From positions 1 through 5,238 of the forward strand of contig DLYY01000190.1 of the NCBI GenBank assembly GCA_003447535.1: 5,238 nt of DNA. The letters are read 5' to 3'. Positions 1 to 5,238 of this stretch are shown here, piece after piece. The notes under the pieces are model-generated. The model did no database searches, was not told the DNA's origin, and was given only the letters and a program-made list of their open reading frames with translations. Both the position numbers and the translations under genes were made by a program. The stretch's first letter is position 1, and every line of letters begins with the position of its first letter. Origin of the DNA: Bacteroidota bacterium (GTDB lineage Bacteria > Bacteroidota > Bacteroidia > Chitinophagales > UBA8649).

Positions 1-2200
1 GAAGGTCGCCTCTAAATTCACTATAACCGCTTTCCCAAGTATTAAAAAATTTATCAAGCGATTTAGTGGGAAACATCGCTTCAGTAACTTTTCTTGTGTC
101 TCTTGTAGTTTGATTAAGTCGTCTAGTTAGACTTGCCAAACCCTTTTCAAATGTGGAATCGAGCATTGGACCGATTTGGGGGATAAGGGGTTTCCCCAAA
201 AGAGCAGCGATCAAATTAAAAGTTTTTGCAAATGTGTTGTAAATATCAGCAGCAAGGTCGTAAGACCAGCGAACAATGTTTGCTGCCAAACGAGCTAAAA
301 CTGGAGAAAAAATATCTACAATGTCAGCCAAGAGAAGTATGAAAAACTTTTTTATTCCATTAAAAAGCTCGCCAGACATCTGAAAAATCACCTGTCCTGG
401 AAATTCCTCATTAAATATTTCAAAAAACGCTTTGGAAAAACCTAATGCGCTTGATGTTATTTCCACAAGAACTTTTCCGATGCCTTTTAACATCTTCATT
501 AAATTTTCAAATTGCTGATTAACGTCTTTTCCAAAAACTTTGCTAATAATTCCGAATGCGTCTTTACCAACTTTTGCAAAATCCCCCAAAGCAAAAATAA
601 TATTGTCAATAACTTCTTTTAAAGTGATCGCGCCTTCTTTGAAAACAATTATTTTTTCACCAGACATTATTAGGTTTGCAATAAAAATACCGAAAGTGGC
701 AGGTATTGCAGCTAAAAGTCCCACGCCAGAAACAATCGATCCAATTAAAGTTGCTATTGCAGCTAAAGCGCCTGATGATAAAACACCAGCGACAAATGCT
801 TGAAATCCACGAACTACTTCTTTTATATGATTGCCCATATAATCCAGTAGTTTGTTGACTTTATCTAAAAAGCCAGTCCTTTTATCGAACTGACCAAAGG
901 CAAAAATTATTTTGTTTACTAATTCAATAAATGCTTGACCGGCGGTTCTCCCCGCACTTTTCATTAATTTGTCGATTGGTTTTTCAAGGTCTTCAAACGC
1001 TTTAATTAAAATGTCTCTTGTAAGCTCACCTTGCCGAGAAAGATCAAACAATTCTTTCCTAGATTTGCCAGTAGCTCTAGCAAGAGCATCTAAAATTTGA
1101 GGCATGACTTCAGCAACGGTTCTAAATTCGTCACCGTCTAGTTTGCCTTTGTTAAACGCTTGGCTCAACTGCAACAATGCAGACGCTGATTCTTGAGCAG
1201 AAGCACCGTTAAGAGCAAGCATTTTACCTATTGTTTCGGTAATCCTAAGAGACTGCTTTTGTGTTTGACCTGCTTGAGCAAGAGCATTGTCATATCTTCT
1301 AAATGCAACCGTCAAACTTGTTACCGGAACTCTAGCTCTACTGGCAACACCAAACAATTCTTTAGTAAGTTGATTTAATTCAGTTTGACCAGATACGTTT
1401 TGACGCAGTTGGTTTTCAATAGTTCTGTAGGCATCAACACCTTTAACAGCACCTCCAGCACCTACCAAAGCACCGAGAGAAATATAACTTCTTAAACCCT
1501 GAACTGTTGATCCAACAGCGCCTCTTGTTGCAAAAAGATTTCTTTTTAAAAGTGCTACATTTCTGCTTAATCTAAGAATTGAATTTGACGCTAAATCAGT
1601 TGTTCTTTTTAACCTAGTAGAAGAAACAGATTGTTTGTTTTGAGAAACAGTAGTTTGATTAGTCATATTCGCTAATCTTTTTTCGGCAATTTGCAAATCA
1701 ACTTTTGATTTTGCTAACTGCTCTTGCTTAATAGCTAAAGTGGTTAAGACTGTCTGCTCTTGAATTTGCTTTTTTGTTAAATCAGTCGTTAAGTTAGAAG
1801 AAATTTTAGTGGCGTTTGCGTATTTTGCCTGTGCTGCCGCTGCCTTGTTTTGCGCTGCTGCTGCTCCTAGACCTGCTGCCTGTAATTCTTTTTCACTTAT
1901 CGTCAGTCTGTTTAGTTTTATGTTTAAATCAGCAGTCGAAATCGCAACTTGATTTTGAGCTATTGCCAAATTTCTCGAATCAATAGCTAGTTTTTTAGCC
2001 TCTCGTTGAGATTTAACCATTTGCAGGTTTGCATAAGACAATCCAGCAATGCCTGTAAACTTAATCCCTGTCCACGCTTGCTTGAACTTTTGAACACCTG
2101 CTGCCGCACCACCGGCACTCTTGCCAATTGCCGCAAGTTTAGTTGCTATGTTTTTGCCAATTTGGTCTTTAATTTTTATGGAAACTTCTGTGTTTGCCAT
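1..2200 (-). CDS. Phage tail tape measure protein, partial (C-terminus beyond left edge)
   Basis: This protein sets tail length, fills the tail tube lumen and is thought to help DNA cross the host envelope. The frame is open from an ATG at 2200-2198 to position 1, giving 733 residues with no stop. Residues ~55-178 are rich in Gln, Ala, Lys and Leu with heptad-like spacing, so a coiled coil is likely. Residues ~281-400 match the tape-measure N-terminal domain from memory: they start ELFGVASRARVPVTSL and include LNGASAQESASALLQLSQAF, GKLDGDEFRTVAEVMPQIL and a RQGELTRDIL end. Hydrophobic segments lie at ~475-512 and ~619-640, as is common in tape measures. No peptidase or lysozyme motif appears in the visible part. 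The start follows the previous stop by 8 nt, with only a weak SD (GTGAG, about 7 nt upstream). Many plus-strand open frames here are its antisense shadows. The family call is confident; the full length is unknown. Confidence 0.93.
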   Translation of the reverse strand, partial: MANTEVSIKIKDQIGKNIATKLAAIGKSAGGAAAGVQKFKQAWTGIKFTGIAGLSYANLQMVKSQREAKKLAIDSRNLAIAQNQVAISTADLNIKLNRLTISEKELQAAGLGAAAAQNKAAAAQAKYANATKISSNLTTDLTKKQIQEQTVLTTLAIKQEQLAKSKVDLQIAEKRLANMTNQTTVSQNKQSVSSTRLKRTTDLASNSILRLSRNVALLKRNLFATRGAVGSTVQGLRSYISLGALVGAGGAVKGVDAYRTIENQLRQNVSGQTELNQLTKELFGVASRARVPVTSLTVAFRRYDNALAQAGQTQKQSLRITETIGKMLALNGASAQESASALLQLSQAFNKGKLDGDEFRTVAEVMPQILDALARATGKSRKELFDLSRQGELTRDILIKAFEDLEKPIDKLMKSAGRTAGQAFIELVNKIIFAFGQFDKRTGFLDKVNKLLDYMGNHIKEVVRGFQAFVAGVLSSGALAAIATLIGSIVSGVGLLAAIPATFGIFIANLIMSGEKIIVFKEGAITLKEVIDNIIFALGDFAKVGKDAFGIISKVFGKDVNQQFENLMKMLKGIGKVLVEITSSALGFSKAFFEIFNEEFPGQVIFQMSGELFNGIKKFFILLLADIVDIFSPVLARLAANIVRWSYDLAADIYNTFAKTFNLIAALLGKPLIPQIGPMLDSTFEKGLASLTRRLNQTTRDTRKVTEAMFPTKSLDKFFNTWESGYSEFRGDL

Positions 2201-2208
2201 TTATTTTC

Positions 2209-2658
2209 TCACTTAAAATATTGCAATCTAGCACCAAGTTCTTGGGCGGCTTTAAAATCACCCGCCTTTTTAGCATTAGCAATCAGCCGGTCTTTGTTTT
2301 CGAGGTAATCTTCTACATAGTCGAGATTGTTTGAGATATAAATCGCATCTCCAATTTTTGATTTTTCTCGATTAGGCAATTCTCTACGAACATTAAGCAT
2401 CTGTGATTGCATTCGAGTCGAACCACGATCCCCTGGAAAATAAGCCTCCCTTTCTAAACTTTCATCATTAGGAGTTCTTATTTTCCAGTTAGAAATAGCC
2501 TTTGACGTATCCACAGTTGTGATCCTCATCATTCTGAGAAACACATAGCCCGCAACATCTTGTTTTATTTCGTTTACGTCATTTTCTACAGTCTTAGACG
2601 CAGCGGTTGCCTGAACGCTAAACTTTTCTAAATCTTGTAGTCCAGTTATTTCGATCAT
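2209..2658 (-). CDS. Small virion protein, possibly HK97 gp10-like / tail completion
   Basis: This is a complete 149-aa reading frame from ATG 2658-2656 to TGA 2211-2209. Its ATG overlaps the chaperone stop as ATGA, and no strong SD is seen, so translational coupling is likely. Residues 49-58 read VDTSKAISNW and residues 105-121 contain AIYISNNLDYVEDYLEN. This resembles the pattern in HK97 gp10-like and other neck or tail-completion proteins, where VDTG...SW is followed by a strand and then NN.PYA..vEyG. The fit is loose: Ser replaces the usual Gly, and the final EyG is degenerate. The N-terminal ~45 residues look helical and the C-terminus is a charged, Ala-rich helix (KKAGDFKAAQELGARLQ). 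There is no signal peptide or membrane segment. Its place between the chaperones and the tape measure is unusual for that family, so a different tail-tip or chaperone-associated role is possible. I am confident it is a gene and unsure of its function. Confidence 0.5.
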   Translation of the reverse strand: MIEITGLQDLEKFSVQATAASKTVENDVNEIKQDVAGYVFLRMMRITTVDTSKAISNWKIRTPNDESLEREAYFPGDRGSTRMQSQMLNVRRELPNREKSKIGDAIYISNNLDYVEDYLENKDRLIANAKKAGDFKAAQELGARLQYFK

Positions 2659-2996
2659 TGCTTTTTATTTATCTTCTTTTTGTTTTCTGCTGCAACATGC
2701 TCAAGAAAAGTGTTGTCCATCGCTCTCATAAAAAACAACAAATCATTTTCTTCTTCTTGATCAAATTCGTAATAGTTAGAAAAATTTAAAATTGTCATAG
2801 TTGGGATCGGACCCATCTCATGAAGTCGATCCGTTGTCAATTTAAAAAATATGTCAACATAAAAAACGAGTCCGTCATTTAATTCAGGACTCGTCATCGC
2901 TTTATTGTCTTCTAAACCTGCCCTCTTTAATTGTCGCTGGAGGGTGGCGGCGTTTGAGCCTCCGAACTCCAACTGGTACTTGAGGAAGGCACAGAG
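2655..2996 (-). CDS. T-like extension domain encoded in the -1 frame
   Basis: This is the 113-residue part of the chaperone fusion that follows the slip, beginning LCAFLKYQLEFGGSN and ending in a lysine-rich KKKINKKQ tail. It contains hydrophobic helix-like stretches (DGLVFYVDIFFKL, ENDLLFFMRAMDNTFLEHV) and an acidic segment DQEEEND, and it is not low complexity, so the frame is clearly under coding selection. If treated as a separate gene it could only begin at TTG 2972-2970, with no Shine-Dalgarno, or at ATG 2897-2895, which would discard a third of the domain. It is therefore best read as the C-terminal half of the frameshift product. By analogy with lambda gpT it would contact the tail tube protein. 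T domains diverge fast, so the sequence alone does not identify the family. Confidence 0.7.
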   Translation of the reverse strand, partial: LCAFLKYQLEFGGSNAATLQRQLKRAGLEDNKAMTSPELNDGLVFYVDIFFKLTTDRLHEMGPIPTMTILNFSNYYEFDQEEENDLLFFMRAMDNTFLEHVAAENKKKINKKQ

Positions 2997-3427
2997 TTTT
3001 TTGCCGCATCTTCCTCATCTTTTTCTGATGGCATTCCAAAGTTGTTAGGATCGCTTGCTTCGGTTGAAATAAACTCGTAAAGATCAGGAAGGCTTTCCAT
3101 TAATTGATACCCATTTTCTTCATTAAATGGAATCAATTCACCTTCATCGTTGTAAGCATTTTTCCAATCAACCAAAATTATTCTGCAAAACGCTTTCATC
3201 GCAATTCTAGTTTGCACTTCGTAAGAAAGCTCCCCTGATTGCCTGCGGTAAGGCTTTGTCAGCTTTGTTACGCATTTTGCGTAGTCTGGATTTGAAGCAA
3301 TTTTTAGGTAACGAACTTTTAACTGAAACGCTTCGTCTCCATCAAATTCGTCACAATTGATCCAAACTCCATCGTCAACTTTTGACTTATCCCGACCCCA
3401 TTTTGCAGCAATACTTTTCTTGGACAT
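2655..3427 (-). CDS. Tail assembly chaperone, -1 frameshift fusion (lambda gpGT-like)
   Basis: This is the long form of the chaperone. Ribosomes read frame 0 from 3427 through codon 144 (AAC, 2998-2996), slip back one base on A AAA AAC, and continue with CTC at 2996-2994 to the TGA at 2657-2655. The product has 144 + 113 = 257 residues. In lambda, the equivalent gpGT uses G to bind the tape measure and T to recruit tail tube subunits, at a low fixed ratio to gpG; the same division of labour is inferred here. The -1 frame is closed just upstream by TGA at 3017-3015 and has no ATG or GTG before 2897, so it has no obvious independent start. Its stop overlaps the ATG of the next gene. Efficiency of the shift cannot be read from sequence. 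Confidence 0.82.
2927..3427 (-). CDS. Tail assembly chaperone, short form (lambda gpG-like)
   Basis: This is a 166-aa protein from ATG 3427-3425, ending in TAA 2929-2927. By analogy with lambda gpG it should bind and coat the tape measure protein during tail assembly and be absent from the finished virion. Residues ~17-115 match a common tail-assembly-chaperone layout: VDDGVWINCDEFDGDEAFQLK, a basic helical stretch, then the hallmark block ILVDWKNAYNDEGELIPF (84-101) followed by NEENGYQLMESLPDLYEFI. The last ~22 residues (145-166) are a Ser/Pro-rich low-complexity tail downstream of the slippery site, where the DNA also encodes the -1 frame. The start is supported by an AAAGAGGAAG Shine-Dalgarno 6 nt upstream. 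It follows the tail tube gene after a 47-nt spacer. The gene is assigned by family resemblance recalled from memory and by its context before the tape measure gene. Confidence 0.85.
   Translation of the reverse strand: MSKKSIAAKWGRDKSKVDDGVWINCDEFDGDEAFQLKVRYLKIASNPDYAKCVTKLTKPYRRQSGELSYEVQTRIAMKAFCRIILVDWKNAYNDEGELIPFNEENGYQLMESLPDLYEFISTEASDPNNFGMPSEKDEEDAAKNSVPSSSTSWSSEAQTPPPSSDN
2996..3002 (-). promoter_or_regulatory. Slippery heptamer A AAA AAC for -1 ribosomal frameshifting
   Basis: On the minus strand the chaperone frame reads GCA AAA AAC, so the heptamer A AAA AAC has the required X XXY YYZ phase. The reading frame entered after a -1 slip is exactly the one encoding the T-like domain. 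An SD-like GAGGA lies at 3016-3012, 9 nt upstream, comparable to the stimulator of E. coli dnaX. Downstream, after a 5-nt spacer, GCCUUC (2990-2985) can pair with GGAGGC (2963-2958), giving six pairs including one G-U across a 21-nt loop. The heptamer and its phase are seen directly; the stem is only a pairing possibility that I have not folded. Confidence 0.85.
3012..3016 (-). promoter_or_regulatory. Internal SD-like stimulator upstream of the slippery site
   Basis: GAGGA inside the chaperone coding sequence is followed by 9 nt and then the slippery A run. In bacterial -1 frameshift cassettes such as dnaX, an SD-like element about 10 nt upstream pairs with 16S rRNA and promotes backward slippage. 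No start codon lies at initiation distance, so it is not a translation start. It could also be incidental, since GAT GAG GAA GAT encodes an acidic Asp/Glu stretch. Confidence 0.5.
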
Positions 3428-3432
3428 AACTT

Positions 3433-3439
3433 CCTCTTT
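3433..3439 (-). promoter_or_regulatory. Ribosome binding site of the tail assembly chaperone gene
   Basis: AAAGAGG precedes the ATG at 3427-3425, with 5-6 nt between the GAGG core and the start codon. It is the clearest Shine-Dalgarno in the window and fixes the chaperone start. The next two minus-strand genes have weak sites or none and appear to rely on coupling. Confidence 0.7.
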
Positions 3440-3466
3440 GGATGATTAAAAAACGGATGATTTAGC

Positions 3467-3490
3467 CTCGATGGTTAACTGTCCATCGAG
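3467..3490 (-). promoter_or_regulatory. Hairpin enclosing the tail tube stop codon, possible attenuator
   Basis: A perfect 8-bp inverted repeat (CTCGATGG at 3467-3474, CCATCGAG at 3483-3490) flanks an 8-nt loop that contains the tube gene's TAA stop (3477-3475). On the transcribed strand the hairpin is followed, about 13 nt later, by a run of six U (3453-3448). That gap is too long for a standard intrinsic terminator, so it may instead attenuate read-through, protect the tube mRNA 3' end, or mark a processing point that keeps tube synthesis above chaperone synthesis. The role is inferred; the inverted repeat is directly visible. Confidence 0.4.
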
Positions 3491-5238
3491 ACTGTTGGTA
3501 AGTAAGCGAACCAAGTTGACAACAATGTGTAACCTGCTTCGTTTTCTGCTGCCATTGTTTCCAGTGGAAGCATGATGGCAGCATCTTTTTCGACTTCAAG
3601 TCGTCCACCACCAAGACTTAGCAATGGAATGTCAAAGACAAACCCTGCGTTATCCAAGGCAGTAATGACGTTAAAGCCAACATCTGCATTTGCCCGAACT
3701 GCTTCAACAGCAGCAACCGTGGCGAAGTAAACATTCAGCGTTCCAGAGACTTCAAAGTCTCCTACGTTCAAGTCCATTGACCCTAATGTCCCGATAGCTT
3801 TAAGGCCATCGACGTTGTTGTTGATGGTCAACTCACCATCCATGACAAACGCAAATAGCGAGTCAGGAGTGATTGCATCATCATCATGGACATAGAGTCT
3901 AGTTTGATAAATGTGGCTTGTGGTGTTGAATGCACTTTCCACAGGCATGGTTACTCTTGTTCCTGACTTTAATCCAGTTGAACCATTTCGAGTTTCGGTG
4001 TCCAGTGCTGTAAAGCTGACATCTGAGTTCAGCTTTTCAACACTTGGAATGTTTAACTTGAACTCGTTTGCAACAGCACCTACAAGGTATTGAGACTGAG
4101 TTCCAAAAGCATCTTGCCCAAGCTGACGCTCAAGCTGGTAGCTTTGGCATTTAATCAGTGTCGGGTCTTTCTCGTTGCGAATGACCGAACCGAGGTAAAT
4201 TTGCAATTGTCTGGCAGTACCTGCATCAATCTGTGGAGTTGCCCAAGAACATTGCTCAAGACTTAAAGTTGAACCGTCTGTCGCAACGGCAGCAACTCTT
4301 GCAAAACCAGGGGCGTTGCTAATAAGTCGGTTAATGATTGCATCACCACCAACGTGAATCCATTCGCCAACTTGAACTCCAAGATCGCCAAACAGATTTG
4401 CAGCACTTGCCATGACAAATTTATTACCAGTCACAGTAACGCTGACATCAGACGCTGGAAACTCGTAACCCACAATCTCTAACTTTGCTCCAGCAGGTGC
4501 AGTTTCACTTGTGAAAGTTGCTGCTGAACAAGCCAACGAACCGGAAGTCAACCCAGTAACCTCAAAGACACCGTTGTTAGCAGCGTTTGCAAAACCCGAA
4601 AGTTTTACAAGACTTCCAACTTTAAACTTTGTTTCATCGCCAGCACCAATTGTAATGGCAGTGCTTGCAACACTTGTCAAAGTAATCGAATCTGCGGCTG
4701 ACTTGATCGAACTGCTTGTAGCTCGCTCATGTGCTTTGGCAAAAAAGAAACCTTGCATTAGCCGCTGAAGGTTTGTTTGAGTAATGTCAGTGTTGAAACC
4801 ACCATCGGCAGTAACATCAGTAACAACACCTTTCTTTTGCTGTCGAGAAGCATTGATCGGTGAGCGAGCAACCGTCTCAATTTCCGATCCCAAAGAATCG
4901 TAACTGTTTGGCTCAAGCTCGTACCATTTTGCAACTCCTGTCCCAAGAGTTGTAATTGTCAAAACTCTAGATGCAGAAGGACTGCTAAAACTTGAATCAA
5001 TGTCAAATTCAACTGTAAAAGTATCGCCATCTGCAACAGAAGGAATGTAGGCAACTGCGATCAAATCGGTTGTCCCAGTTTCTCCAGCACCTGCCCATTG
5101 AGCGATGTCAGTGCCAGTAGGATCAGAACCGACAAATGTTCCTGGCGAGTTAATTGACACAAGCTCGCCAACCACTCCGGTTACACTTCCACTTTGTGTG
5201 ATTCTTGCAACTGCTGCTGTTTCGCCAGCACCAATTGT
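3475..5238 (-). CDS. Major tail tube protein with N-terminal extension, partial (start beyond right edge)
   Basis: This protein stacks in rings to form the tail tube through which DNA passes. The frame is open from the right edge to TAA 3477-3475, giving 587 visible codons. GTG 5175-5173 is the most upstream candidate start I noted, but there is no SD and open coding continues upstream, so the true start probably lies outside. The core begins near 4926 with WYELEPNSYDSLGSEIETVA, then a QKKGVVTDVTADGGFNTDIT block and LQRLMQGFFFAKAHE, a pattern I recognise from tail tube proteins of the Phage_tube_2 type. The middle holds two similar modules. The end has CQSYQLERQLG, a DGELTINNNVDGLKAIG block, VSGTLNVYF and a FDIPLLSLGGGRLEVEKDAAIMLPLETMA tail typical of the family, about 483 residues in all. 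Before the core lie at least 104 Gly/Ser/Thr-rich residues with two GAGET motifs, an uncommon addition. The gene is visibly richer in G+C than its neighbours. Confidence 0.85.
   Translation of the reverse strand, partial: TIGAGETAAVARITQSGSVTGVVGELVSINSPGTFVGSDPTGTDIAQWAGAGETGTTDLIAVAYIPSVADGDTFTVEFDIDSSFSSPSASRVLTITTLGTGVAKWYELEPNSYDSLGSEIETVARSPINASRQQKKGVVTDVTADGGFNTDITQTNLQRLMQGFFFAKAHERATSSSIKSAADSITLTSVASTAITIGAGDETKFKVGSLVKLSGFANAANNGVFEVTGLTSGSLACSAATFTSETAPAGAKLEIVGYEFPASDVSVTVTGNKFVMASAANLFGDLGVQVGEWIHVGGDAIINRLISNAPGFARVAAVATDGSTLSLEQCSWATPQIDAGTARQLQIYLGSVIRNEKDPTLIKCQSYQLERQLGQDAFGTQSQYLVGAVANEFKLNIPSVEKLNSDVSFTALDTETRNGSTGLKSGTRVTMPVESAFNTTSHIYQTRLYVHDDDAITPDSLFAFVMDGELTINNNVDGLKAIGTLGSMDLNVGDFEVSGTLNVYFATVAAVEAVRANADVGFNVITALDNAGFVFDIPLLSLGGGRLEVEKDAAIMLPLETMAAENEAGYTLLSTWFAYLPTVSMDS
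4250..4630 (-). repeat. Two diverged copies of a beta module inside the tail tube protein
   Basis: KFKVGSLVKLSGF...ANNGVFEVTGLTSGSLA (about 4630-4530) and VQVGEWIHVGG...NAPGFARVAAVATDGSTLSL (about 4385-4255) share the order VG-x-hydrophobic-G, N-x-G-F, V-x-x-V and S-x-L. Each is followed by a short segment ending in aG...L-I (APAGAKLEI and DAGTARQLQI). They look like repeated SH3-like or beta-barrel units, which other tube proteins of this type also seem to carry. The match is at protein level only; the DNA copies are not obviously alike. Confidence 0.4.
5077..5232 (-). repeat. GAGET-motif repeat in the tube protein N-terminal extension
   Basis: The residues GAGET occur at codons 5232-5218 and again at 5091-5077, exactly 47 codons apart. 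Each is followed by a similar hydrophobic strand (AAVARI and, after a 4-residue insertion, LIAVAYI). At DNA level the copies share GGTGCTGG-GAAAC with one mismatch. This suggests tandem ~47-residue beta modules, of which the first is cut by the window edge. Only two copies are visible, and the similarity outside the motif is weak. Confidence 0.5.

Noticed and set aside
540..803. Plus-strand 87-codon open frame
   Set aside because: It lies wholly antisense to the tape measure gene, has no SD, and its Lys/Ile/Pro-rich product looks like a reverse reading of the coding strand.
1193..1378. Plus-strand 61-codon open frame
   Set aside because: It is antisense to the best-recognised part of the tape measure domain and has no RBS.
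1840..1880. Repetitive gctgctgct-type tract considered as a simple repeat or small RNA
   Set aside because: It is the reverse of Ala-rich codons (GAAAAQNKAAAAQAK) in the coiled-coil part of the tape measure protein.
2006..2308. Plus-strand 100-codon open frame
   Set aside because: It is antisense to the tape measure start and the 2209-2658 gene, crosses a gene boundary, and encodes a Cys-rich unstructured product with no recognisable domain.
2655..2972. Independent gene starting at TTG 2972
   Set aside because: No SD precedes the TTG, and the frame is open back past the slippery site. A frameshift fusion explains it better.
3440..3462. Direct repeat GGATGATT at 3440-3447 and 3455-3462, considered as an operator
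   Set aside because: Only 8 bp in an AT-rich spacer with no promoter next to it; likely chance.
3441..3490. Standard intrinsic terminator after the tube gene
   Set aside because: The U run starts about 13 nt after the stem instead of directly after it, and the stem is only moderately G+C-rich, so it is listed only as a possible attenuator.
3911..4093. Plus-strand 60-codon open frame inside the tube gene
   Set aside because: Antisense shadow of a well-supported gene, with no start signal.
4511..4768. Plus-strand 85-codon open frame inside the tube gene
   Set aside because: Antisense shadow; its Ala/Val-rich composition follows from the Thr/Ser/Ala codons on the other strand.
4758..4946. Minus-strand 62-codon frame starting at TTG
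   Set aside because: Out-of-frame overlap within the tube gene, with no recognisable product.

Overview
The window looks like part of the virion-structure operon of a tailed bacteriophage or prophage (Caudoviricetes). Every gene I can support lies on the minus strand, so transcription runs from the right edge to the left edge. In that direction the order is: tail tube protein, tail assembly chaperone in two forms joined by a -1 frameshift, a small tail-completion-like protein, and the tape measure protein. This is the usual siphophage tail order. No sheath gene lies between the tube and the chaperones, so a non-contractile long tail is inferred, though the flanks are not visible. The host cannot be named. 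The sequence is AT-rich with a standard genetic code, and the tube protein family suggests a Gram-negative host only weakly.

Region 3475-5238 is the major tail tube gene, open at the right edge. Its last ~480 codons resemble a tail tube protein. At least 104 further codons precede that core and form a Gly/Thr/Ser-rich beta-type extension with a repeated GAGET motif. A 47-nt spacer follows. It has a hairpin around the tube stop codon and a good Shine-Dalgarno for the next gene.

Region 2655-3427 is the chaperone locus, equivalent to lambda G/GT. The short form (166 aa) ends at 2927. A slippery heptamer A AAA AAC at 2996-3002, in the correct phase, sits 9 nt after an SD-like GAGGA and 5 nt before a possible stem. 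It would divert some ribosomes into the -1 frame to make a 257-aa fusion. The downstream frame has no credible start codon of its own, which supports this reading.

Region 2209-2658 encodes a 149-aa protein coupled to the chaperone by an ATGA overlap. It weakly resembles HK97 gp10-like / tail-completion proteins. Region 1-2200 is the tape measure gene, running off the left edge after 733 codons. It has a coiled-coil N-terminal part, a recognisable tape-measure N-terminal domain and two hydrophobic segments.

The tube protein would polymerise around the tape measure, while the G/GT-type chaperones coat the tape measure and recruit tube subunits. Coding is almost continuous: no gap exceeds 50 nt, and there are no tRNAs, insertion sequences, CRISPR arrays or clear promoters. 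I found no novel defence or mobile system. The points worth a second look are the frameshift signal, the repeat-bearing tube extension and the odd position of the gp10-like gene.
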